Positions 39,701 through 44,319 of a DNA stretch of 64,000 bases are shown piece by piece (position 1 is the first letter of the stretch; the number at the start of each line of letters is the position of its first letter). Origin of the DNA: Holothuria scabra (Eukaryota; Echinodermata; Holothuroidea; Aspidochirotida; Holothuriidae); NCBI GenBank assembly GCA_037179385.1, contig CM074184.1, positions 16,262,001 to 16,326,000 on the forward strand. The letters are read 5' to 3'. Under the pieces are notes generated by a model. The model searched no databases, was not told the origin of the DNA, and was given only the letters and a program-made list of their open reading frames with translations. Both the position numbers and the translations under genes were made by a program.

Positions 39701-40774
39701 CACAGGAAGTTGAACAGGTTTCCTCTGACAGGTTATCAGGGTCGTAATCGCCTGGATTGAAATCGAAGTGTCGGTTGTCTGCGGATATTGTGTAGCAAGT
39801 CTGGAAAACACCTGGTGAAAAAATGATTAATAAAAACTTTGGCAATCTACGGTGTTTATGACAGTGTTCTTAACTGAAACTTCCAAACTAAAATTGACGA
39901 CAGACCATAAAAGTCACTGTATCATGTGTCCTGCTGCCACCCATCACCTTATGGTACTGGGTACAAAATACCAAGTTAGCCCTATTACTATTAGCGACAA
40001 TACTTTCTTTCGTTTTAGTATATTAAAAGTAGGATTACATATTTTTGTCTGCTCATAACGCGTGTCTTATGAATGCTGGGAGTACTTCTTACATCACCGA
40101 GGCAACCCTTCACTATTTCGGTTTATATGCTTCAACTTATCATTGAAATATTTCAAGTCATTTCCTCCCCAAAGTACATTATTTTCCAACTTCTGAAGTA
40201 AAAACTTCTACCTAAAAGAACTCTACGAAATGAGTGTTACCTCTTGAGGCTGTGCTTGGTACCAATCCGAAAATTGCACAGACCATCTATATGAATGAAG
40301 AAAAATAGAAACAAGAGGAGTTGTTAAAAGCTGGTAACGTTTTCCCAAAATTAAAACAGCATTTTCGAAATTCTTTCCTTCTTTCCTAAACCAATTAAGT
40401 CAACCACTTTGACGAAAATATTAAAATAATAGGGATCCTTAAAAATACTTTCTGCACAGTTGCTCTTTTCCAGCTATTTTACTACAAATAAACACAAATT
40501 ACAATTCAGAAAAAAAATTTTCAGGTCAACTATGATAGAGGAAAAAACAAAATGACTGCCAATTCTTTTAAGTGAAAATACAATAAGAAAAATATCTATA
40601 CAAGTTCTTTTTACACATTTCCACCATCTTGGTTGACTTACATTAAACAATAAAATGCCCAGAATAATATAATTAGATATTTGATTTAACGCCCTTTATA
40701 TAGTTTACGTTCGCATGTGCTAAAAATATTTCCATGGATATTTTGCTTACTGTACTTACACAACTGGCAGCCAT
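479..40774 (-). CDS. Polycystin-1-like gene, 17 exons, 3' part outside window
   Basis: Seen: the coding segments 40774-40760, 40286-40241, 39811-39575, 22237-21960, 18949-18766, 17474-17299, 15839-15206, 14441-14304, 13480-13277, 12209-11980, 11198-11042, 9493-9396, 6724-5810, 5042-4913, 3253-3085, 1020-842 and 739-479 join in one frame. Every intron is GT-AG and phase is compatible at all 16 junctions, giving 4051 coding bases (about 1350 residues). Domain order: signal peptide, WSC (about 25-115), PKD (about 118-205), Ig/beta-like region (205-312), Cys-rich module (315-375), beta-rich region, PKD (525-615), PKD-like (638-714), PKD (748-835), PKD-like (840-920), REJ (from about 925, incomplete). 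Known of the family: polycystin-1 proteins are large membrane receptors, often ciliary, with REJ, GAIN/GPS, PLAT and 11 membrane segments. Those last parts are not in this window. WSC followed directly by PKD also occurs in vertebrate PKD1. Orthology to a specific PKD1/PKD1L member cannot be decided here. Confidence 0.9.
842..1020 (-). CDS. Polycystin-like exon 16: REJ module
   Basis: Residues 1204-1263, phase 2 in and phase 1 out. Acceptor TTCCATTCAATAG, donor GTAAG. Contains [20 protein letters not shown] (the paired Cys typical of REJ second halves), [13 protein letters not shown] and an NGT sequon. Confidence 0.92.
1021..3084 (-). other. Intron 15 of the polycystin-like gene
   Basis: Apart from the minisatellite at 2909-3052 I see no supported feature. 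Short frames at 1786-2117 on either strand lack splice context or homology. Confidence 0.7.
2909..3052 (+). repeat. 36-bp minisatellite, four identical copies
   Basis: Unit TGAAATATTGATGCAATCAC plus 16 more bases, repeated at 2909, 2945, 2981 and 3017 without a mismatch. The start of a fifth copy at 3053 diverges (TAAAATAC). It begins 31 bases inside the intron from the donor of exon 15. Perfect identity implies recent or ongoing expansion. Confidence 0.97.
3085..3253 (-). CDS. Polycystin-like exon 15: REJ module
   Basis: Residues 1148-1203, phase 1 in and phase 2 out. Acceptor TTTCTATCTTAAG, donor [21 protein letters not shown] and [20 protein letters not shown] followed by [11 protein letters not shown] match the REJ strand pair and Pro-rich turn. 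A perfect 36-bp tandem repeat begins 31 bases into the following intron. Confidence 0.93.
3465..3655 (+). repeat. Small inverted-repeat element, copy A
   Basis: About 190 bases with internal inverted halves (ACTGGGGTCCATCAGCCTT and the complement of GGTGACAGACCCCAGT). A second copy in opposite orientation lies at 42048-42243. MITE-like. No clear target duplication was identified. Confidence 0.65.
3656..4912 (-). other. Rest of intron 14
   Basis: AT-rich intronic sequence. Open frames near 3578-3914 and 4607-4879 have no recognisable content, and I see nothing else to annotate. Confidence 0.6.
4913..5042 (-). CDS. Polycystin-like exon 14: REJ module
   Basis: Residues 1105-1147, phase 0 in and phase 1 out. 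Acceptor TTTATCCTCCAG, donor [23 protein letters not shown] continues the REJ pattern (an aromatic residue and Cys after the DPD segment), then [10 protein letters not shown]. Direct continuation of exon 13 reproduces the REJ layout of polycystins. Confidence 0.93.
5810..6724 (-). CDS. Polycystin-like exon 13: PKD end, another PKD-like repeat, REJ start
   Basis: Residues 800-1104 in one 915-base exon, phase 0 to phase 0. Acceptor TTCCTGTACAG, donor GTAAG. Opens with [12 protein letters not shown] (PKD ending). A PKD-like repeat follows ([40 protein letters not shown]). The REJ module begins near [12 protein letters not shown], with several N-glycosylation sequons and the REJ signature around [19 protein letters not shown]. 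The long antisense frame opposite this exon is a shadow. Confidence 0.95.
6833..6985 (+). repeat. (TACA/TACG)n microsatellite forming a LINE tail
   Basis: About 150 bases of ACGT, ACAT and ACAC tetranucleotides. It directly follows the 3' end of the minus-strand LINE fragment at 6986-8100, so it is probably the expanded 3' tail of that insertion. It lies in intron 12, about 110 bases before the acceptor of exon 13. Confidence 0.85.
6986..8100 (-). mobile_element. 5'-truncated CR1/L2-like LINE, reverse transcriptase fragment
   Basis: On the minus strand, from about 8096 a frame carries the RT motifs [17 protein letters not shown] and [11 protein letters not shown] (catalytic YADD) and continues to about 7590. 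There a frameshift moves it to the frame with [15 protein letters not shown] and [17 protein letters not shown], typical of CR1/L2/Jockey-group C-termini. A stop interrupts the frame just before a WNSLPPHIR segment. The 5' endonuclease part is missing, so the copy is dead. Same orientation as the host gene, in intron 12. Confidence 0.85.
8430..8665 (+). repeat. tRNA-derived SINE, copy 1
   Basis: Head resembles a tRNA: an A-box-like TGGTCAAGTGATAAGAGC, an anticodon-arm-like stretch and a T-arm-like GGTCTGGAGTTGGACTC. A body follows with ATACCAAAGACTTTAAA and ATGAGCCACAACTG, shared with copies at about 17935, 42700 and 53930. It is not a tRNA gene, because the acceptor stem is absent and the body continues. 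Confidence 0.75.
8667..9090. repeat. Putative MITE with loosely inverted ends
   Basis: Left end CACTGTCCACACTGTGCAAC and right end, read on the minus strand, CCCTCCACACTATGCCAT share a CCACACT-TGC core in inverted orientation about 420 bases apart. No target duplication was resolved and no coding capacity is present. Confidence 0.35.
9396..9493 (-). CDS. Polycystin-like exon 12: core of a PKD domain
   Basis: Residues 767-799, phase 1 in and phase 0 out. Acceptor TTCTTTGCAG, donor [21 protein letters not shown] corresponds to the PKD WDFGDG turn and EPIIHKYSS to the H-x-Y strand. The matching G-x-Y-x-V-x-N strand starts exon 13. Confidence 0.9.
10485..10903 (+). mobile_element. LINE 3' end with (TAATG)n tail
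   Basis: On the plus strand, a segment translating to [20 protein letters not shown] then HKRLSHHYI resembles the extreme C-terminus of CR1/L2-type reverse transcriptases. After the stop it runs into about fifteen copies of TAATG (10827-10903). Opposite orientation to the 6986-8100 copy and with a different tail unit. Heavily 5'-truncated. Confidence 0.6.
11042..11198 (-). CDS. Polycystin-like exon 11: linker and start of a PKD domain
   Basis: Residues 715-766, phase 0 in and phase 1 out. Acceptor TTTCTTTAG, donor GTTTGT. A Ser-rich linker ([10 protein letters not shown]) and an acidic [13 protein letters not shown] stretch lead into the first strand of the next PKD domain ([11 protein letters not shown]). 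The donor is weaker than the others, but phase and domain continuity with exon 12 support it. Confidence 0.85.
11980..12209 (-). CDS. Polycystin-like exon 10: PKD-like beta domain
   Basis: Residues 638-714, phase 1 in and phase 0 out. Acceptor CTTTCTCAG, donor GTGAGT. Alternating strands ([42 protein letters not shown]) with NVT and NTT sequons resemble a PKD or Ig-like repeat without the WDFGDG motif. Confidence 0.88.
13277..13480 (-). CDS. Polycystin-like exon 9: second half of PKD domain
   Basis: Residues 570-637, phase 1 in and out. Acceptor TTTGTAG, donor [26 protein letters not shown] is the classic PKD H-x-Y / G-x-x-x-I-x-V-x-A-x-N ending. The strand [10 protein letters not shown] and a linker into the next beta domain follow. 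Confidence 0.93.
14304..14441 (-). CDS. Polycystin-like exon 8: first half of a PKD domain
   Basis: Residues 524-569, phase 1 in and out, between acceptor CTTTTCAG and donor GTAAGT. It carries the PKD signature [16 protein letters not shown], matching the WDFGDG turn, after strands [16 protein letters not shown]. The domain is completed by exon 9. Confidence 0.93.
15206..15839 (-). CDS. Polycystin-like exon 7: Cys-rich module and long beta-rich region
   Basis: Residues 313-523 in a 634-base exon. Acceptor TTTGACAG, donor A|GTAAGT, phase 0 in and phase 1 out. The first 60 residues carry about ten cysteines ([40 protein letters not shown]), a compact disulfide module. About 140 residues without Cys follow, with NHT and NST sequons, ending in VLVCD. 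The second part may be a divergent PKD or a lineage-specific fold. I do not recognise it by name. Confidence 0.92.
16262..16445. repeat. Dispersed repeat pair, member 1
   Basis: Shares with 19335-19530 the blocks CTCAAATCACTGT, GATGAAGA, AAGTTTGATAAAACAGCACA and CACAC-C in the same order and orientation. Family unknown. It sits in intron 6. Confidence 0.55.
17299..17474 (-). CDS. Polycystin-like exon 6: beta domain with paired Trp
   Basis: Residues 254-312, phase 1 in and phase 0 out. Acceptor TTTTTCAG and donor GTGAGG. It reads [17 protein letters not shown], then a segment with [12 protein letters not shown] and [11 protein letters not shown], and ends in SGPFSLL. No catalytic motif. It fits an extracellular beta-sandwich. 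It lies between two exons of the same frame, and its junctions keep the frame open, which is the main support. Confidence 0.85.
17935..18130 (-). repeat. tRNA-derived SINE, copy 2 (body)
   Basis: Read on the minus strand it matches the SINE body at 42760-42965: AACCTACTGCCAATGTGCTT, TGCTCAGCATAA, GAGCCACTCCTGG and the tail AACTCCATCTAACCTAACC. The tRNA-like head is lost or diverged. Confidence 0.7.
18766..18949 (-). CDS. Polycystin-like exon 5: PKD end and Cys-containing beta domain
   Basis: Residues 193-253. Enters in phase 0 after acceptor TTTTATTAG. It first finishes the PKD strand ([13 protein letters not shown]), then begins a region with two Cys framing an NETF sequon ([14 protein letters not shown]) and a Trp (AAWKVDG), resembling an Ig-like or degenerate PKD fold. 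The donor is GTTCAT, a GT but far from consensus. It was chosen because only this site gives the phase 1 that exon 6 requires. Confidence 0.85.
19335..19530. repeat. Dispersed repeat pair, member 2
   Basis: Same block order as 16262-16445, including CTCAAATCACTGTGAGG and AAGTTTAGTAAAACAGCACA. An additional small inverted motif (CACACTCCTCAAATC / GAGGAGTGTG) is present. It lies in intron 4, upstream of exon 5. Confidence 0.55.
19531..21959 (-). other. Rest of intron 4
   Basis: About 2.4 kb with no supported gene or repeat. Open frames of 60-90 codons on both strands show no homology I recognise. Confidence 0.6.
21960..22237 (-). CDS. Polycystin-like exon 4: WSC end plus first PKD domain
   Basis: Residues 100-192, entering in phase 1 after acceptor TTGAACAG and leaving in phase 0 at donor GTATGT. 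The first residues ([14 protein letters not shown]) complete the WSC fold. A PKD domain follows from [15 protein letters not shown] through the [10 protein letters not shown] turn to [17 protein letters not shown], the usual WDFGDG / HTY / G-x-Y-x-V-x-N layout. Direct WSC-to-PKD linkage supports the join across the giant intron. Confidence 0.93.
24380..25570 (+). repeat. Dispersed repeat with six-unit tandem core
   Basis: Head AACCAGAATGCAAAAATGC and tail ACCGAAACCAAAAAA match the 52-432 copy. Between them are six about 145-bp units, each ending GTTAAC and beginning with CAGACTTTGACC. A (CA)n-type tract lies at 25488-25530. The five distal units each carry TGACCTTTGACCT. No coding capacity. 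Confidence 0.9.
24778..25370 (-). promoter_or_regulatory. Five evenly spaced DR1 nuclear-receptor-type sites
   Basis: TGACCTTTGACCT occurs at 24778, 24923, 25067, 25212 and 25358. On the minus (gene-sense) strand it reads AGGTCAAAGGTCA, the textbook DR1 site bound by HNF4, RXR and PPAR/COUP-type receptors. Spacing is 144-146 bases. The sites are part of the repeat unit, so their number follows repeat expansion. Binding in vivo is unknown. Confidence 0.6.
27700..28171 (+). repeat. Tandem dimer of about 266-bp unit
   Basis: Two units, 27700-27909 and 27966-28171, share CTGGAAAGTAG, AAATGTACACCAACAAAT (second copy ACGCCAACAAAT), AAAATAACAACAGTTGG, CACCTTGGCGTGATTCTTTG and the closing ACTTTCC-GTGTGG. 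Both strands have long open frames across it because it is repetitive. They carry no recognisable domain. Confidence 0.75.
28289..30396. mobile_element. Non-autonomous Mutator-like foldback element with 9-bp target duplication
   Basis: Ends are inverted: GGCTTATGATATTCTG at 28289 and its complement ending at 30396. GTAAATCGT flanks both sides (28280-28288 and 30397-30405). The terminal inverted repeats are long, about 700 bases left and 550 right. Each is a terminal unit plus tandem units of about 165 bases with TGATATTCTGCGAAACGAAA and CTCTGTTTCGCAAA. The 28990-29750 centre has only a 64-codon frame and no transposase. A 9-bp duplication and long TIRs are typical of Mutator/MULE elements. 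The superfamily call is inference. Confidence 0.8.
30450..31890. other. Intronic stretch, locally CpG-rich
   Basis: 30450-30860 has GCCTAGGCTAGGCCTAGG low complexity and unusually many CG dinucleotides for the window. It could be an alternative promoter, but no exon with supported splice phase is visible. The rest shows nothing I can support. Confidence 0.35.
31896..32161. mobile_element. 266-bp TIR element (MITE)
   Basis: Left end CCCAGTCAGCAAAATCCGG and right end, read on the minus strand, CCCTGTCAGCAAATTTGG, are inverted. The interior is GC-rich with repeated GGCGGTCCGT and TCGGAGGTCC blocks in both orientations. An AG dinucleotide flanks both ends, a possible 2-bp duplication. No coding capacity, superfamily unclear. 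Confidence 0.65.
32899..33177. repeat. hAT-like end fragment with repeat module
   Basis: Starts CAGTGGCGTACTATAGG, a hAT-style terminus, then a poly-G run and a module with AGCGCCACCATCAGTTGGCG and GAAAATGGCATTTGCC that recurs in the array at 37155-37860. It is probably the left part of an outer element into which 33178-37006 inserted. A right end is possible at 38627, but the flanking 8-mers do not match. Confidence 0.4.
33178..37006. mobile_element. hAT-like non-autonomous element, interrupted by a LINE
   Basis: Begins CAGTGGTGGAGCTACTGGGG and ends with the complement of CAGTGACGTAGCTAGG. CTTAACTG is present exactly on both flanks (33170-33177 and 37007-37014), an 8-bp duplication as expected for hAT. 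Without the nested LINE it is about 1.37 kb and has no transposase. The subterminal CAAGTTTCCCCCCTGGAAAA block recurs inverted near 36970-36988. Confidence 0.85.
34284..36733 (-). mobile_element. 5'-truncated L1/Tx1-type LINE with 14-bp target duplication
   Basis: CGGAAAATTAATCT flanks both ends (34270-34283, 36734-36747), and a run of about 22 T at 34284-34305 is its poly(A) tail on the minus strand. Minus-strand frames give [13 protein letters not shown] (RT motif A), [27 protein letters not shown] (YADD) and a terminal [18 protein letters not shown] zinc-binding motif. This is the L1/Tx1 ORF2 order. Several frameshifts, one in the segment before SPYLF, split it, so it is inactive. Endonuclease region missing. 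Confidence 0.92.
37155..37860. repeat. Diverged tandem array, about 180-190-bp unit
   Basis: Four partial units start near 37165, 37440, 37620 and 37800 with GCGGAGCGCCACCACTGGTT-like blocks, followed by CAGACAGT, GAAAATGGCATTTCC and AGCAGTCGCTATTT. A related module is at 32985-33090, on the other side of the hAT insertion, suggesting one pre-existing array. Confidence 0.7.
37861..39574 (-). other. Distal part of giant intron
   Basis: Contains one hAT-like terminus (complement of CAGTGGCGTATGATTTTCG ending at 38627). Otherwise no supported feature. Short frames at 38560-38833 and 39048-39272 lack splice or homology support. Confidence 0.5.
39575..39811 (-). CDS. Polycystin-like exon 3: most of the WSC domain
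   Basis: Residues 21-99. Begins after acceptor TTTTCACCAG and ends with donor GTAAG in phase 1. It shows the WSC pattern: an early Cys (TCYTIS), an SxxxC-xx-xC helix segment ([18 protein letters not shown]), the aromatic-Cys pair IACFCAD and the CQGIC motif. The last part of the domain (the CG-x-IY strand) is absent here and supplied by exon 4, 17 kb away. WSC domains are carbohydrate-binding modules in fungal stress sensors and polycystins. The ligand here is unknown. Confidence 0.92.
40241..40286 (-). CDS. Polycystin-like exon 2: signal peptide core
   Basis: A pyrimidine-rich acceptor ending in TATAG precedes 46 bases, followed by donor GTAAC. With exon 1 it reads [20 protein letters not shown]: a short hydrophobic core and small residues before a likely cleavage site near Ser19-Gly21. 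It ends in phase 1, and its last G completes the first Gly codon of exon 3. Confidence 0.78.
40760..40774 (-). CDS. Polycystin-like exon 1: start codon and first five residues
   Basis: The ATG at 40774 encodes MAASC and is followed at once by a consensus donor GTAAGT (40759 downward). It joins in phase 0 to exon 2. This start is chosen because the joined residues 1-20 form a plausible secretion signal and there is no competing upstream ATG in the same short exon. The 5'UTR end is not visible. Confidence 0.75.
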
Positions 40775-40910
40775 TTTTTCACGATCATTTGTGGCCTGAA
40801 TTTCAAGAAAAGCGTTTTAAATATTATTTGTGCTTATCTAGCATGAAATATTACAGAGTATAAAAGAACATATGTGAAAAATAAATTTCGTTCTTATTTT
40901 TGTCATTATT

Positions 40911-40921
40911 TTTTATATATA
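40911..40921 (-). promoter_or_regulatory. Possible TATA box of the polycystin-like gene
   Basis: On the minus strand the sequence reads TATATATAAAA, 137 bases upstream of the ATG at 40774, in the right orientation. The surroundings are generally AT-rich, so this is only a positional suggestion. Confidence 0.25.
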
Positions 40922-41681
40922 ATTTTTATTTAATATTCGTGGCAATTTTGTTTTCCGATATTTCTATCCTAATCTAACCAAAGGAGTTAAAACTGTAATG
41001 TTTGAATTTTTGTCAATGAATTTTGAACTAACTCAAAGGGTAAACATCTTTAGTATAATTTTCTGTATTTTTACCATTAATTAATGAATAATGATATCTA
41101 TAAATTTGCAGCCATTTTTTTGTTGCAGCCATTTTGAATAAGTGGGACCCAAATAAGTGGAAAAAATTGATGCATTACTAAGGTAATTCCAACCATATAC
41201 ACTAAGATCTATGAGGTTTGTTGGCGGCAAGAGAACTGAACTTCCACTTAGCTGGCTAAGCCCGTGCATAAGGTTTTTATGTCTTAAACGTAACTTACGA
41301 AGAAATAAGTTGTTAACTTGATGGGCTCCATGTCTATTCACTTCTGAAAAAATTATTGGAGACTTCGTGAAGTTTAATGCTTTTAACTTGGTGTTGCACT
41401 AATCCATTACAACGAAGTGCCTTTCTGCAAAATGCACAAGAGTTTTAATGTTATCCGCTTTTATAATTCAATGGTTAAAATCCACCGTAACATCCCTCTT
41501 CGAAAATTTTTCGGTTGCATTTCGAACGTTTCTTGGCTTAACCAGTCTGAGGAAAATGTCATGAATGTTCGTTAATTACGTGCAGCTACCACTAAACTTC
41601 GAACCAGCTACAAGTTGACTAAACCCAATAAGCATTGCGGCACGATAACAAAAATCGATCTTCAATTCACTCTCTTGTTCT

Positions 41682-41695
41682 GTTGCTATGGCAAC
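41682..41695. promoter_or_regulatory. RFX X-box palindrome
   Basis: GTTGCTATGGCAAC is a near-perfect palindrome matching the RFX-factor X-box (GTNRCC N RGYAAC class, here GTTGCT AT GGCAAC). It lies 908 bases upstream of the polycystin-like ATG and 149 bases upstream of a candidate rightward ATG at 41844. RFX factors drive ciliary genes, often from X-boxes within a few hundred bases of the start. Function here is inferred. Confidence 0.6.
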
Positions 41696-41843
41696 TTCCC
41701 GGAATTTGCATTTTTCATCAATATCGAGGTAATATAAGTATTTGATAAAAGAAGAAATTCTGCGACGGAACAGAGAAAGAAGTTGCGCAAACTTGCACTG
41801 AAGTAAACATATACCGAAAACTTCATCGATTTTATTCTCAGCG

Positions 41844-41864
41844 ATGGAAACTCTAACCGCCAAA
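41844..41864 (+). CDS. Candidate first coding exon of a divergent gene
   Basis: ATG at 41844 encodes METLTAK and runs into a donor-like GTAAGC at 41865. It is close downstream of the RFX X-box and head-to-head with the polycystin-like gene, like a bidirectional promoter. No second exon could be identified, so this stays speculative. A phase-0 exon candidate lies at 58921-59076, but nothing ties the two together. Confidence 0.25.
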
Positions 41865-42047
41865 GTAAGCATTTACCATTTTGAACATATTGACTTAGCA
41901 TTTGACCCAAAGTCTGCAAAATCAACGAATTTTGAAGGAAACTCGTTAGGTAGGTATTTTAATTATGACGTTCGACGTGGAGCGATGTGGAACGGGGAAC
42001 AGCTGACCACTAATCCCACAGCCTATAGACGAATCCGAACAGATGGT

Positions 42048-42243
42048 GATGGTCTGATTTCAGTCGGCCATTGCTGGGGTCCGTCACCTTTACCATGGTT
42101 GTACACTAATTTGTGTCTTGAATTCTCCAATTTCACTATATATGAGGGTTTGAAATTCTTGTAAACAATAAATAAAGACGATTTTAGGCTGATGGACCCC
42201 ACTAATAACAGTCACTAAAAGCAAGCGCTAATCGGATTTGTCT
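42048..42243 (-). repeat. Small inverted-repeat element, copy B
   Basis: Reverse-complement counterpart of 3465-3655, sharing TAGTGACTGT, GGGGTCCATCAGCCT, AAATCGTCTT, GAATTTCAAACCCT and a closing GGTGACGGACCCCAG block. Confidence 0.65.
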
Positions 42244-42699
42244 ATATAGTATATTGATTGTATTGGGGCTATTACTTTGACAGGGGTATTAGCTCCATAG
42301 TTAAAATTATGAGATGTTGTTAACTTAACGCAATCATTGAAATAAACAATTTTACAGTGCTTTTGTCCTCGGTAAAAAACGACCCGGTGTTGCTTTTTAA
42401 GGCTTCACAAAGCTGCGAAAATGACTGAAAAGGACTGTGGGTCGCGCAACCCACCCCACCCCCACAGTTTTAAATGTGACCTTTTTTTTAGTGAGACACG
42501 CAACTGCGCAATGGAATTACAGTTCGTCTTCTGCTTTTCTAAATAAAGAAACGTATATTCTATTAACCTTAAAAAGATCGAGTAAAATTGATTTCATTGA
42601 TAAAGTTGATTTTGCTGTACAACAGCATTTACGGCATTTTCGTTTAAAGATTTGATAGCTTAATTACAAACATACTGCGATAGTTTGAGTCACAGTTAA

Positions 42700-42968
42700 A
42701 TGCTGACGCTAAAGCAAATAACGGATCCATGCATAAGTGGACTAAAACAATTTGTGGTAATATATATAAAATGCGGTTCGAGTCCTAGCCGGGTCAAACC
42801 AAAGACTTTAAACGGAACCCACTGCCATTGTGCTTGGTGCTCAGCATAAGCAATGGAGCAGGGCAACAAACCAGTGAGCCACAACTGGAAAAAGGGCCGT
42901 TGTCGGCTCGACTTGAACCAATTGGTTGGAAAGTGAGCCGTAAAACCCCATCTAACTTAACCTAACAT
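42700..42968 (+). repeat. tRNA-derived SINE, copy 3
   Basis: Most complete copy of this SINE family: B-box-like GGTTCGAGTCC at 42776-42786, body with ACCAAAGACTTTAAACGG, TGCTTGGTGCTCAGCATAAG and GTGAGCCACAACTGG, and a 3' tail CATCTAACTTAACCTAAC. It lies in the intergenic region. Confidence 0.8.
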
Positions 42969-43259
42969 GACCAATATTATACTCCTTCTTTACTCTCGTT
43001 TTGCGTAAACGAAATGCAGAATGGTCCAACACAATGTGTCCAAAATGTAGAATTGATGTATATCGTTTACGTTGATTGTTGATATTCTCAAGTAAAAAGG
43101 TAACAAAACTGAAATGTTGGGACAGTGCAAATATGGTAGGCTGACATACAGTTTTAAGTTAAAGACAAACAAAAATACCCAGAACAAACGGTAAACTGGT
43201 AATCATGCAGTTTCAGTTTCACACGTTAGCGCCATTGGGCCATGCCCAAACCAATCCGG

Positions 43260-43622
43260 CAGGGATGCCATATTTTGGATCATAAAAAATACTTAATTTT
43301 GCACTACTGCTGGATATACAAACTTTACTTCAAAAGGTGGCATATGTGGCATCAGATTGCATGTAAGGACATACTAGACCCCTCCATCAGGCCGACCATC
43401 CTTGACAAGCTTTGTATATAAGCATATGCAAATTTTGCCACAATATTTTCTTTAAAAAAGAGCATACGCAGTACCAGATTGCATGTACGTGCACCCATTT
43501 TTCAAAAAAAAAAAAAAAAACTGAAAGAGAGGGGGCAACTCCTCCCTTTAGACCCATCCCAGGGTAGCGATCACTCAGCATACTGAATGGCCAACTTCAG
43601 AAAAATCACGCGTACGCCAATG
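43260..43622. repeat. Repeat module shared with 47856-48662
   Basis: Two units with TTTACTTCAAAA, ATCAGATTGCATGTAAGGAC and ACCAGATTGCATGTACG, then poly(A) and a CAACTCCTCCCTTTAGACCC block, ending in GCGTACGCCA. The same modules in the same order occur at 47940-48660. Confidence 0.6.
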
Positions 43623-43964
43623 GTTTCACGATATTTATCCAAGGATATATTCAAGAGTTGTCTGCAATTGAAAATTTGCGGGTGGAATTGGGATAAATGT
43701 GGCAACACTTAATAAAGTTCAAGTGTACATCAAATATATATAGACTATGAAAATGGTCGCATGAATTTTTTCTTATTTTAAATTTTAAACTTTATTTTAT
43801 TTTTTTACGAAGGTACCATCGTCTCAAAAATGCGACAGACTTCTCTTAACTATAGGAGTTTTTAAGAGATGTTTCGCTCAAAATTTACCAATATAATGTA
43901 AAACGAAAGTATCTAAATAGTTTAAGAAGTAAACTCGATGAATAACTTCACCTTATACATCCTA

Positions 43965-44140
43965 ACCTTTTTTTCTAAAGTTCCCCCCCCCCATCCACTG
44001 GAAAGGGACCGTTCGGCAAAACTAAAACTTTAACTGCTTCCCGAAAAAGCTATTACGGCCACTTAAAGATAACAATTGACTAATCTCACGGCCTTCAGGC
44101 CAGTTAAATCATTTGCCTGTCATGTATGTTTCCATTCCAC
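43965..44140 (-). repeat. SINE with U2-headed family body, truncated copy
   Basis: On the minus strand it reads the body GACAGGCAAATGATTTAACT, GGCCTGAAGGCCGTGAG, CGGGAAGCAGTTAAAG, TTGCCGAACGGTCC and ends ACTTTAGAAAAA, matching 50742-50905. The U2-like head is missing. Confidence 0.7.
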
Positions 44141-44319
44141 CACTTAAAATGACAATCGGCATGAAGTTGCATCATTCAAAAGTTTGCTTCAAAACATTGT
44201 TCTTAGGCCTTAAAGAAATAATTTTCTTGCCACAGAGTCACCCATTCTCATTTGTTTTTAAAGATCCCATGCCGTCTTACTTTGAATCGCCTATCATGTC
44301 GTCGGCCTACCTATAATCA

